Shown here: positions 38,350-50,703 of the stretch, one piece after another
Layout: each line of letters begins with the position of its first letter
Numbering within the stretch: position 1 is the stretch's first letter
DNA from: Kalmusia sp. IMI 367209
Lineage: Eukaryota > Ascomycota > Dothideomycetes > Pleosporales > Didymosphaeriaceae
NCBI GenBank assembly: GCA_027946365.1
Contig: JAPEUQ010000009.1
Coordinates: 1,959,349-2,023,348, forward strand
Direction: 5' to 3'
Length of the DNA: 64,000 nucleotides
Notes under the pieces: model-generated
The model's database searches: none
What the model was told of the DNA's origin: nothing
Seen by the model: only the letters and a program-made list of their open reading frames with translations
Program-made: the position numbers and the translations under genes

Positions 38350-38560
38350 TTGAATAACTTTTTTGATTAAAGCGTACGCCAAGCCTTACTTAATAATCTA
38401 ATTAGCTTAGTGGGAGTATAATATCTTTATTATTACTATCTTTAATATATCTTTTATATTAATAAGTAGGAGGAACCGCTACTATCTTTTTTAGTTTACT
38501 ATCTTTTAAAAACGTATAATCTTTTAATGCTCAGTAATATATATATATATAACTAGTCTT
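38350..38560 (+). repeat. Direct repeat, copy 1
   Basis: Shares with 41890-42130 an ordered series: acttttttgattaaagcgta, ccttactt.ataatcta, ataatatctttattatta, then a block ending gtttactatctttt...acgtataatcttttaatg. Differences are mostly RIP-type transitions plus small gaps. Confidence 0.55.
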
Positions 38561-40799
38561 TTTAAATAGTAGAGAGGTTATCCTTTAACGCTTCCTTTAA
38601 TATCTTAGGCCTAATACTATAATAATAAGTCGTTATAAATTATAGTTAATATTCTAAAATTAAGTTAAAATAGCTAAAGCTTTTCTACTTTATAATCTTT
38701 ATAAACTACGAAGATCTTAATTACCTTAGATACTTAGTTTATAAGAAATCATCTTAGTTTTCTTATAGTAAAGGGTACTATATTAATAATAATTAGGAAT
38801 TTTATAAAAAGCTACTTAATTTTATCTTAATTTATAAAAGTTATATAGATATTTCTATAGTATTAGAAGTACTATAGGTTCTATTTAATATAAATACTAA
38901 GTAGTAACTTTTAACTATTATATATAATAATACTAGTAATAATAGAATACTAGCTTATACTATCTAAACTTAACTATAAGAAGAAGGTATTAATTAGAAT
39001 TTTATTAAGAATATAGTTCTATACCTTACTTATATTATTAATCTAGTTGTCTAGGATATTATTTAGTATCTTAAGCTAGTAGCTTCTAGTAAGCTAGAGA
39101 TTAAAGAGAATCTATAATGGCGTTATATAAATGAGATTTAATTAAAAATTTTAATACTAAATTCTCTTTAGAAGATAAGCTAGCTTTTATTATAGGTATT
39201 TATTATAGACTAAGTTATGGCTAGCTCTAGATAATATATAAAGTAATTAATTAATCTCTATAATATTTTAAATATTTTATTACTACTTAGTAATCTCTAC
39301 TATCAAAAGAACGTCTCTCTATTATATAAAATATAAAAACTTATTAAAATTTAACGTTTAATATATATGACTGTATAGTTAAACTCTAGTTATATATTAA
39401 TAAATGGCTTAAATAAGAAATTAACTTAAAAACGACTCCTTATATTACTAGGCTACTAGTAATAATAATAATATAAAGATAGATTTTTATAACCTTAAAT
39501 AACTTTAACTATTTTATACTAAGTGACATTACCTTAAGCTTATTACAGCTATACTAAAGAGGTTTAAGGATATAACTAACTCTTTAAGCTAAAACTAAAA
39601 ACTATAAATCTAATATATCTAGCTTATATATAATTAACTCTTTAATTTTTTAGATAAGATGATGGAAGAGCTTAGTAAAGATTTAAAGAATAGAGATAAT
39701 ATAGAGTAGCCAATAGTAGTAAAAGCTATAGCTAAAAAGAATAAGTTAAACTAAGTAAGTACTATTTAAAAATAGATATAGAGTGGGGCTTCTTATTTAA
39801 CTATATAACTATTCTTAATCTAATATAAAAGTTTATAGTATATAAGATACTATTATTATAACTATTTATTATAGTAATTACTAATACTATCTATAGGATA
39901 ATACTTAGAAAGCTTAGAATAAATATAACTATTACTAGTAATTTCTTTAATACCTTAATCACTATAGTAATAAAGAAACTAGAGATTTTACTCTAGTTTT
40001 AACTACCTATCCTAGATAATTATTAGGTATAGAGTAGTTCTAAAAGCCCCTATCCTCAAATTAATTATAGTTAAGTAGTATTTTAGTATCTAGCCAAAAC
40101 CAGGGTACTAGCTTATAATATATAAAAGAAGAGTAAAAGATAGTATATTAGAAAGAAAAGCTTATCTAAGTATATCTTATATTATTATAGGTGAATCTTT
40201 TGATATTTTATAGTAGTAAAAAGTAAATAAGGATACTTATTCTTATCTTACTTAAATTATAAAAGATATTCTACCTATTTAGATTACTATAGTAAGTATT
40301 AAGCGTATTTTTAATATTATAAAAGATATAATTAAAGATTAGAGACACTGTCTTTTAGCCTAGAGAATTTAGCAGATTATATTTTTTAAGTATATAATTT
40401 TTAAGAAAAGGAGTAATATATTATTATAGAGAATAGCCTAATACCTTATAATAGAGTAAATAATCTTTTTAAGCTTTTAACCTATTTAGATTATATAGAT
40501 AGTATAGAGGAGGAAGAGATTACAGAGGAGGAAGAGGTTATAGATAAATAAAAAAGATTATAGAATAGGAAGATATTATATATATTCCTAGTATAAATAG
40601 GAGTAAATACTTTAACTATATAAATGTTAAAGGGTTTAACCTCCTTTACATTACTATATTTAATAGCTATTATAAATAAATAGTTTATATCTCTAACTTC
40701 CATAGTAGAGTATTCTATAAAAGTTATAAATATTTCTCTAAATATACTTTCTAGTAATAGAATTATATAAAATATTAATATAAATTACTATTATATAAA

Positions 40800-41210
40800 T
40801 TTAACCTAGATAGAAATTCTTAATCTAATCTATACCTAAGGTTCGTATAATCTAACCTTAACCTATACCTAGAGTCTATATAATTTAACCTTAACCTATA
40901 CCTAAGGTTTATGCGACCTAACCTAATCTATATCTAATACTTAGTAATAGCTAACCTAATCCTAATCTATTTATAATTAACCTCAACCCATTTACTAGTC
41001 TAGCTATAGTATAACTTTAAGATATCTCTTAGGTAGATCTTTTAGGCTAAAGGGAGACTTTTTAGGAATAAGGATAGGATTTAAACCTATAAGAGGAAAG
41101 GTAGAAAATTTTAGTTTTCTTAGTATAGGCCTCTACCTAACTAAAAATCTATTCTTTTTTTTTTTAAGAACTCTCTACCGTTTATCCTCTACCATTTTCT
41201 AGGACGTTCT
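40800..41210 (-). repeat. Right arm of the long inverted repeat
   Basis: TAACCTA-type words at 40855-40985 followed by atttactagtctagctatag at about 40995-41018, the reverse complement of the left-arm boundary. The arms are about 7.2 kb apart and could be the terminal inverted repeats of a decayed DNA transposon. No transposase was identified between them. Confidence 0.5.
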
Positions 41211-41889
41211 ATCTTATCTAACTATTAGGGCTTACTTTAAGGATTTAATTATATGATAGATCTTTAAACTATATATTAATAAATATACTATCTATAAAAA
41301 TAATAAAGGATAAAAATAGATAATTTATAATTTTAATATCTTAGATAATAGTAATCTATTTATAGTTATCTAGTTAAATTATCTTCTTTTTCTAGTTACT
41401 TTTAAACTAGTAATAATTATCTATAATAAAATCTTATTTATTATAAATCTAGTTTTATTAAAGTTATAAATATTATTATTTATAATCTTTTATTTTTATT
41501 TTATCTTCTATATTAAGTTAAACTAGCGCTAGATAGTTATAAAATTTTTTATAAATAGTTTATTAATAATTATATAGATAGCTTTAGTATTTCTAGAGCT
41601 TAGAAGTCTATTTAATAAAGTTATTAATTTAGTTTTTTACTAGTAGAATTACTATCTTATAATCTAAGGAGTCTATTTACTATTTCTTATATATAGAATC
41701 TTAAAGGTATAAGATCTTATTTAGATAACTTAATAATTCTTTAGTTATAACCTTCTTTTTTAATTTTATTAGATACTTTAAATTTACTTTATAGTTATAT
41801 TATATACGCTTTCTAGTATATTATCTATTAAGAGTTCTTTAAGATATATTATATATATCTATAGTTTAATTTTCGCTTTAAATATATTA

Positions 41890-42130
41890 TATAGTTAAAC
41901 GACTTTTAATTAAAGTATATACTAAGTCTTACTTTATAATCTAGCGTGATGATCTCATAATCTAATCTAATAATCTAATAAATCTAATAAAATATAATAT
42001 CTTTATTATTAATATCTTTTAAAATACCTTTTAAGTTAGAAAAGTAGAAGGAAACTACTATTATCTTTTTAGTTTACTATCCTTTATACTACGTATAATC
42101 TTTTAATGATTAAAATATATATAATATATT
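41890..42130 (+). repeat. Direct repeat, copy 2
   Basis: Partner of 38350-38560, about 3.5 kb away in the same orientation. It may be one of two LTRs or two copies of a dispersed element end. No target duplication was recognised, so the class is open. Confidence 0.55.
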
Positions 42131-42252
42131 ATATATTAATATTAAAGATAGTAAGTTATATATTAACTTTAATATAAGTTTTTTTAGTTTATTATAGTTA
42201 AGACATTACGTGATAGTTATATATAGATAGTATATTAATTTAATATTATATA

Positions 42253-42701
42253 TTTATTTAGGTACACGCTCGCTTATAAAACACGTTAAATAAATAATAT
42301 AAATAATATAAAATAAAAATTATAAATAGACTTTACTTTTAGTTTATATATATACTAATAAATTAATAATAAATCTAATCCTAATTTATTAATTAAACTT
42401 AAAATCTCTATAATTAAGCTAGATAAAAAAATTAACTTAAAAGATTTATCTTTATTATAATATTAAGCTCTAGATAAATAAATAATAAACTAAACCTTAT
42501 ATAATTTAAACTAATCTTTAATTACTATACTAAAAAAATCTAGATAAGTATATTAACTTCTTATAGTAGATAGATATAAATCTTATATTATTATAAATTT
42601 TATTAACTATTATAATAAATAAAAGATCCTACTTACTATTCTTTCTTTTTTATTTAATATATAACGTGGTTTATAAGTAAGTTAATAGCCTAAGTAAATT
42701 A
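42253..42701. mobile_element. MITE-like element
   Basis: About 450 bases bounded by inverted repeats. The left end (42253-42287) contains taggtacacgctcgcttata and the right end (42663-42701) is its reverse complement (aacgtggtttataagtaag...cctaagtaaat), differing mainly by transitions. There is no coding capacity. It is probably a non-autonomous DNA element altered by RIP. Confidence 0.6.
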
Positions 42702-42825
42702 ATAACTTTTTACTAGTATTTTACCATCGCGACAACTTCATGTAATGTCTTAATAATATAACATATAAAAGACCTATATAGAAGGGGATATATAGTTAAC
42801 TATCTTTAATATTAAAAGAAAATAA

Positions 42826-43545
42826 ATATGAAGCGAAAAATATACTATAGCTATCTATAATATATTATAAATAACTATATAAGAGAGATATACTAGAGAC
42901 GCCCTTAATATAACTATAAAGTAAACTTAAAGCGTATAAGTATATTAGAAGAGAAGGTAATTATTTAAGAGATACTTAAGTAAAGTACGTGATATAGTAT
43001 TTATAAAGGATAAGATATATAGTATAGTAAATAGATTACTATAAGTACGGGATAGTAAGTCTATTAATAAGAACTAAGTTAATAACTTTATTAAATAAAC
43101 TCTAGAGCTGAAAACCCATTAGATTTATTTATATAATAGTTAGTATACTATCTATAAAGACCTAGTGCTTATATAATACTAATTAGCGCTAGTTTAGTTA
43201 ATAAAGTTAAAGTATAGTATTTTAGATAAAGATATTTAGAATTTTAATAAGACTGGCTTTATAATGAGTAAGATATCATCCTAGTTAATTATTATAAGCT
43301 TAGAAGGATCTAGTAAGAAGAAATGAGTATAGCCTAGTAACTATAAATAGGTTATCCTGATATAAGGTGTTGCTATAATAAGGGTTATAATTCCACCTTT
43401 TATTATCTTTATAGATAAGGTGTTAATTATACCTAGTTTAAAGATCTACCCTTAGAATAAATTATTACTATTTCTAATAACTAGATTAATAATAATTTTA
43501 TACTTATCTAACTAGACTACTTTAGAAGTATTTATAGTATTAGCG
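42826..43545 (+). pseudogene. Fot1/pogo transposase remnant (truncated at 3' end)
   Basis: The + strand reads, through stops and frame changes, along the pogo/Fot1 path. A CENP-B-like N-terminus comes first, followed by V-NFIK-TLELKTH near 43090. The DDE block reads LDKDI-NFNKTGFIMSKISS near 43225, then EGSSKKK and IPPFIIFIDKVL near 43395-43425, and a final VLAYSDMSL at about 43545. There the sequence changes abruptly to GC-richer DNA, so the last catalytic residues are missing. Many CAG/CAA positions are TAG/TAA. Confidence 0.75.
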
Positions 43546-44070
43546 TATAGTGATATGTCTCTTGTTTCAGGTCCAGGTCAAGGCTGGCATGGGACATAGT
43601 CAAAATCACAGCGTGAACGGAAAGATGCCCCTCTCCCTACCTACGCTATATTGGGGAAAGGATAATGGCACCGTTTAACTAACTATCTATATATATATAA
43701 AAGCCAATGGCACCGTTTGGCTGACTGTCCATGTATATGTAAGAGTCAATGGCACCGTTTGGCTAACTGTCCATATATATGTAAGAGCCAATGGCACCGT
43801 TTGGCTGACTATCTATATATATATAAGAGTTAATGGCACCGTTTGGCTGACTGTCCGTGTATATGTAAGAGCCAATGGCACCGTTTGGCTGACTGTCCGT
43901 GTATATATAAGAGCCAATGGCACCGTTTGGCTGACTATTTATATATATATAAGAGCCAATGGCACTGTTTGGCTAACTATTTATGCATTTTCGAATTTCG
44001 TCACACGGCTAACAGCTTCCACACCATCATGAAGTTAAACTTATCCACTATCATTATTGTGACTACGTAT
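43546..44070. other. GC-richer, little-RIPed segment carrying a minisatellite
   Basis: At about 43546 the sequence abruptly regains CA/TG (tcaggtccaggtcaaggctg) and stays so to about 44110. It holds a unique 110-base leader, the 42-bp tandem array, and an ATG (44070) opening the decayed ORF that follows. It may be the 5' end of the element whose coding remains lie downstream. Confidence 0.55.
43664..43985. repeat. 42-bp minisatellite, about eight copies
   Basis: The core AATGGCACCGTTTGGCTGAC recurs at a constant 42-base spacing from 43664 to about 43985. Variable parts (tgtccatgtatatgtaagag versus tatctatatatatataagag) differ by C-to-T and G-to-A changes, so individual copies have been RIP-mutated to different degrees. 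Because 42 is a multiple of three, a frame from 43843 stays open, but it is a by-product. Confidence 0.92.
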
Positions 44071-46150
44071 GATGCCGACCCGGAAACCTCTCAAAGAACC
44101 TATAGAGGAAGATAGATAGTAAGCAAAAAGAGAATTAAATTAAAAAGTATAAGCTAATAGACGTAATTTTATACATAAATTAACACAAAACGACAGCGTA
44201 ATACAGCAATCATCTACTACTCTAGTCCTATAAATAATACTAAATAGACAATATCATTCTACTAAGCCGCATACACGACCGTTACTACCACGTCTAATAT
44301 AAGGTTAGTAACTACCACCAGGACTCCTTTATAAAGCACACCCTCAGTCTCCTTATATTAATTAACTACTTTATATCTAGTCCTCACTACGACCGCACCG
44401 CATACTACCAATAAACCTAGAACCTAATATACCACTTTTACAAAATGAAAACGAGTGCCTACCACATTTACTTAGTATAACCACAACCCCCATAATAGCC
44501 CAAAATTCGTAAAATATATGGTAAAACATATACCGAGGCATATATAGTCTAGAAGTGGTATTAGAAGACTGGCTAAATAAAGACATACTTAACTCTTCTC
44601 TAGTTGCCAGGGCTGATACTGAGTCAACCTATAGCGAACGTATATAAACGCTAGATAATAAAGAAGAATGCTTTAATAGCTGCTATGATAACTATAGCGA
44701 AGAAGAGTATAAGCTGAGTAAATACTAGAATGATCATAAAAATGAAGAGGTTAAGGTACTATAGGAGCAGATTTAACGTATAAACATAATCACCCAAGAA
44801 CTAGGTATATTATATCTCATACACTCATCAATATAACTATATATATATAGTATACTAGGTATTATACTAGGTATACCGTAAGCACAGGAAGGGGGGGTTA
44901 CTTTCTATTATTATAGTACATCGAACGGATAGTTACCCCTCCCTCATAGCTACTAGGATAACTAAAACTAATATGAATATATAAATAAAGAGACTAATAT
45001 ATTAATAACTACGGGACCTTCTCCACTTTTAAATAGGATCTAGTAATATATTACCACAATGTGTTTATATAGATTACCGCAGAGACTTTAAGGCCTAAGC
45101 CTCAATAAGATATTATCCCACCTAATTAATGCTATACCGCCATTTGTGCCCAATATTAATATGGCTCCACAACCCCTTATGTTGCCTAAGGTCCTACCCC
45201 GGTACCAACGCGATGCCACTAATAATTTTCATAGTTAAGATAAGATATTAACTAGGGTAGATGGTATTAGTGATTTAAATTACTAGTCTCTCAGCTACGA
45301 TCGCTCAGAGGCTGAATTTTTATAATAGACTAGACCGCATAAGCTCATATAGCGTTTTAACTACGACAGTATTCTCTTTTCACCCACTAGCCTTAGTGTC
45401 TTTCGGGACGACATATTATTATCTTTTCTACCTGGCTTCACCAAGGGGTTTAGTAGCAATCAACACATATCATTCTCCCTAGTCAACCTATATAAACATC
45501 ATAATGTTCTATTTTACACAGCCGGGTCTTATAGATGCCATATATTTTGGCCCTACTTTCCAGACCGGTATATAAATTCAGTAGGGGAGGTTATTATAGT
45601 ATAATCCTAACATATTAATAATACCGCCTTACGCGTTTAGATGAACAACGTAGTAATCCCAGCTCTAGATACCATAAGCGATAGCGTTAGCAGAGGACAT
45701 TATCCTATTAACTTCTAGTATACCACCATAAATTTACACATTAAGCGGGCGGCATCCCAGAGTCAAATACATAATAATAGTCACGTTAATATACGCCAAC
45801 CTATTAGTAGTATACTACTTAAAGCGTTTTAGGCTAAGATAATTAAGCTAGTATACTACGTGTATATCAAGGATACTAATATACCAGAGAACGCATTTCG
45901 CGATACATGCCTTGTTATTTCCTACTATAACTTAAAGATTGGCCAACTTGGCAGCCACTAAACATATATATAATGTCTATCTAAGCTTAAAGAACACATT
46001 ACTTAGTACTAGAATACTATCTATATTAACCCATAACGCTTCTATTGGAGACCTTAGTATATAGACTAGATTATCTCTACCTAGGACAACCACTCTATGT
46101 AAAGCGCGGTATAATAAATAATAAATAAATAATTTTTACTATAGAAGAGG
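44070..46150 (+). pseudogene. Decayed large ORF of an unrecognised element
   Basis: An ATG at 44070 starts MPTRKPLKEPIEEDR, continuing through TAG/TAA codons into basic sequence (NRRNFIHKLTQND). Farther on, long protein-like stretches remain: VFRDDILLSFLPGFTKGFSS near 45400 and HISFSLVNLYKHHNVLFYTA near 45470. Others are near 45660 (ALDTISDSVSRGHYPINF) and 45870 (YVYIKDTNIPENAFRDTCLV). The density of such stretches and the stops at expected Gln positions indicate one large gene hit by RIP. No DDE, RT or helicase motif was identified, so the family is unknown. Confidence 0.55.
44885..45075 (+). repeat. Dispersed palindromic repeat, copy 1
   Basis: Contains ggggggttactttctattat...cggatagttacccctccct, an imperfect hairpin. 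The same order (arm, TATTATTATA, TCGAACGGA-like centre, arm) is present at 53225-53420 in the same orientation. Confidence 0.5.
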
Positions 46151-49100
46151 CTATTATACTATATTAATATTTTTTATATTTGCTAGAATAGATGTAGGAT
46201 AGTAGGCATTAAACTTGGAGCCCAGAATAAATTCTATAATAATAGGCTTATATGGAAAGGTATATAATACTAATAAGGAACTCCTATATCTACTAATTAG
46301 AGGATACGGTTTATTTATAAATCCATACCTTAAGGTAGTTATCCTCACGCGCAAACTACTTAATACATAAAATAAAAATAAACGCAATGGAACTATAAAT
46401 ATCTTATAAAATAACTCTTTAATAAAGTTAAGTACTATAAAGAGTAGATTAGGTGATAATTTCTAATATTATAAGCCACACACGCTTTATAGACTGGTAG
46501 GAGCTTAGGATCTCTATATAGCGCTAGAATAGTTATAGCGTTTAACTTAATTAATGGAGAACTTTATTAGATTTAAGATAAGGAGAATAAACCTTACCAT
46601 AGATTCTAGATTCTATTAACTATAGATATTAATTACCGTTTTATACTATAGACTATAATTAATGGCTCGCTATATTAGAGTTAATTATAGTTATTTCTAC
46701 TAGATAGATCTAATAACTAGAGACTAAGAAGTTAACTATATTATATTAACCGCCTTAGTACGGACCCTTAATATGGTCCTAACTAGTATTATAACCTAGA
46801 GGAAATATTATCCTTAAGGTCTAGAAAAGTCTACTGACGACACGTAACTATTAACTAGTAAATAGTTAATATAGACGTCTTAGAAAGCTATATGAGAAGC
46901 GTCAGGTCTTAAATACTAGCCTTAATTATAAAATATAGAATGATATAGATACCTTATTATCTAGATATCTAGAATAAAGTAGTCCTACCTTTTATCTATT
47001 TAAATATCCTAATCTTAATATATACTATTATATCCTTTACAACTCTAAACGGCGTATGCTATTAGTATATCTATGAATAGAAGAGAGCTATAAGATGGAA
47101 TATCTTATTAAGCTCATAGAATATGCACGAGATAAAAGTAGTAGTAGTAATTTAATAATATAGTTATAGTTATACTATTACTTTATAATAGTAGCTATCT
47201 AAAGATATAATTAGTTTATATAGAAAACTATTAATAATAGATAAATACGCCATATAGGCCTTAATTCATAAGTCAACATAACTCTATTCTATAAACGTTT
47301 AAACATGAGCGACGTATATAGAAATAGCCTAGAGATTCTAAGTTTCAAAATATTAAAAATATTTTACTAGTTAAACTTAGAATTGAGACTTTATACTATA
47401 AAGCAATAGAAGTCAAAGAAAGTATCCTTCTTCTAGTAATAGGTAGATACTATATAGAAAGATTATATAGTACTACTCTTTATATATAATGATAATAATC
47501 CATTATAGCTGTTATATATACCTTATATAAAGAGTATTCTAGCGTAATTTAAAGTATTTCATATCATCCTTAAGAAGAAATACTATCTACTATATACTAG
47601 GCCTATTAAAAGACACTTATATATTATACTAGTAGATATATCTAGGCTATTCTTTATTACTCCAAATCAAGAGCGTCTAAACTAGCTAGTATAGATATAG
47701 TAGAGAATTAGCTATAATAAGAAAGACTAGGGTTACATAAAGTGATTTGGAATAAATAAAGTAGATATTCTATATATTATAAATAAGGATAGGATGCAGT
47801 ACTATACAGCTACTTAAATAATCTAAAACGTAAAAGGCTTATACGTAAAGAGATATTAAAGATTCTTAACTATTATTAAGTGTTTACTATAGAAGATAAA
47901 GGCCTAGTTAAAGAAAGTCTATTTCTAATAATAGATATATCATAAATAGGTTCCATGCTAAAGACACTAGATATACTAGCTAAGTTAGAAGAGGAGTTTA
48001 AAGCCTAGAGGGATGACTAAGAAGATAACTAAGATGAGAGTAATAGTAATTAACCTAATCCTCTAAGTCTTTATTTTAACTAGTAAAGTAAAGCGTCGAC
48101 TAATATAAATAAAAAGAAAGTATATATATATTATAGTTTTTAGAGTAGTTTTAGATATAATAAATTATTATATTTATATCTACTATGTATTATACCTTCT
48201 GTTACCAACATGAAATAAGTGATTATAGGAGACGTATTAATATAAACGCATATATATTTTTTTAATATAAATAAATATATATATATTTTTAAAAATAATT
48301 AGCGTAGAAGGACTAGTCTAAAACTATCTATTTAACTAGGAATCTATAGTAGATATACTAAGTATCCCCTTAATTGAGAGTATAATATCTAATAGAAGTC
48401 TATAATAATAAAGATAATAAAGAAGAAGAATATATAAACCCTAAGGTTACGTATATTAGAAAATCGTATTATCTAACCTAAAGCACGTCCCTATCATATA
48501 AATAAAATTATTCATTAGTAAATAAATATAAAGTAATATCTAGTTTACTAATATAGCCTATAGGCTATATTAAATATATATCTATAATAAGGTGACCGAT
48601 AGGCTTACTATAGACCCTACTTAATAATAATAGAGAAGTACTCATATTATTATTTATCTATATGCCTAGTAAACATGTGAGCGGCTATACTATCTATAAA
48701 ATCTATAACGTAGGGATCTACTAATAGGATATTAAAGGTAAACTAAGCCTTTTATATATTAGCCTAACGCGCAAAGGGAGCTAGAGAAATAGATTATCCT
48801 ATTAGATAATAAAGACGCTATAATAGTTAGTATATATATTTATATATATAGTAGATAATATAAGCACTACTAATCTCACCTAGAAAACCCATCTTAAATA
48901 CGGTACTGTAAGTCGTAGGGAACTCTAATAAATCTAAGACGTCGTATCTATAGTTATCTATTAGTAAATTAAAGCCACACCGCGAACGACTTAATACGTA
49001 TAAGTAAATAATAAAAGTAGAGGTATATAAGGAAGAAATATATAATAGGGTGGTAGGCCACTACACCTTATTACTAATGGATAAGAACGTTTCCAGCCCT

Positions 49101-50324
49101 AATAGTTAGGGTCTATAGTAACCTACGCTTAAGGTAGAACCATACTTAGATAGTAATACCTAGCAACCATTATATACTAGTTATAGACTAGAGACTAGAG
49201 GGGAAGTGGAAAGTTAAAGTAATAGAGATATATATAAACTATATAAAAGATCTATACTATATAAATATAGGACCGCGTCGCCTAAGGTAGATGAGACGGT
49301 AAGGCTTATTACTAAGTAGGTATAGAATATACTTAGGGCTACTAGACTAAGTAGGTCATAGCAACAGTAATCATGGCTAAGCTAAATAAATAGGGAATAT
49401 AGACTGGTAATATTTATAGATTCGCGTATAGTATAGAAAAACTTAACACGCTATATTATAACGTGAGAGAATGGTAGGATAAGGAGAGTTATTATTATAA
49501 ATATATATTAAGAGTAATCATACGCGTTAAGTAGATAGAAGAGGAAGAGGAGTAGCTAATATCTTACTATATAGTATACAGCTCATAATAGGAGAAGATT
49601 ATAGAGGCTAACGTAGATGGTGATTAACTCTAATAAGATAGAGTATATATACTAGTAAATCTTAAAGATAAGATGCGTAATATTATATAAAATCTATATA
49701 AGTACGTAAAGTGTTTAATATATCATATAGCTAGATAGGCTAATAAAAGTAGAATGGTAGAGACGCTAGTAGATCTATTTCTAGTCTAGATACTAAGGGA
49801 AGGGATAAGTAACAGCTTTAGGCGATGAAATATACTATATAAAAGTAAAAATATAACTAGTAAGAAGGTAAAACTATAGATTATAATAGATATAAAATAT
49901 AGACTAGAGTAGAATATCTTTTCGTTTCTATTTCGCAGTCTAGTAGTAGTTAATATAGTTAATAAGTAGTTTAGCCCTATAAGGGTAGAGATAACTTTTT
50001 ATTATATTAATATTACGTTAGCGTTATACTAGCGACTTACTTAGTAGGGTCGTATACTTAGTAATATTCTATACTATAGATCTAGCTTTACTTTAATATT
50101 AACTTTTTGTCCGTATAACTTTTTATAACGCATAGATATATAATTATCTATATCTACTCTATATAATTTGACTATAAAACACGTACGAGTTATTCTATAA
50201 GTTAGTAGTAGCTTTTTTTTACTATAATTTTATATTATGTAACCTATAACTCTTACTAGAGGGCTAGATTATTAATCCTTAGGTATTTTGATCCGTGCTC
50301 TAATTAGCCTATATAGGTCTAAAT

Positions 50325-50703
50325 GGAAAGTTACCCCCTTTTATCTCTAGCTTATACTTCTCTTAAACTAACATTTTTAATTTAGATCTATAAATTAGTA
50401 AAGATTAATAAACAGAAATATATCCCTTCTTCTCTAAGCTTAGACTTTTTATAAAGAAATATATCCTATAAAAATAAGGTTTATAAGTATAAAAAAAAAT
50501 AAAAATAGAGTAGTAGAGGATATATCTATCATTTTATAAAGGAAGAAGTAGATGGGAAGAGACCCTTTTTTATACTAAGTGACACCAATAAAATAAAAGG
50601 ATATATACTAACTTAATTAATACGTAGGAAGGATAGATAGTATTTATTAAAATATATTAGTTAACGGGTAAGCTATTATAAAGATAGAAGGGGGTAACTT
50701 TTT
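50325..50703. repeat. Inverted pair of the AAGTTACCCCCTT motif
   Basis: ggaaagttaccccctt at 50325-50340 and its reverse complement aagggggtaactt at 50688-50700, with weaker inverted similarity for about 35 bases inward. It may be a short non-autonomous element or a rearranged copy of the palindromic repeat at 44.9 and 53.2 kb. Confidence 0.45.

Larger units (their letters stand above)
33176..42250. other. RIP-degraded sequence with coding debris of unidentified elements
   Basis: About 9 kb without an intact ORF. Gag-like or other charged coding debris may be present on the + strand at 35.2-36.4 kb and 39.5-40.5 kb, but no domain could be named. A YLDDILI-like string at about 37670 has no supporting RT blocks around it. 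Repeats inside this stretch are listed separately. Confidence 0.6.

Noticed and set aside
43664..43985. CRISPR-like array
   Set aside because: Units are contiguous 42-bp tandem copies without unique spacers, in a eukaryotic genome; this is a minisatellite.
43843..44115. Cys-rich repeat protein reading ADCPCICKSQWHRL
   Set aside because: The frame is only open because of the 42-bp period and begins inside the array.
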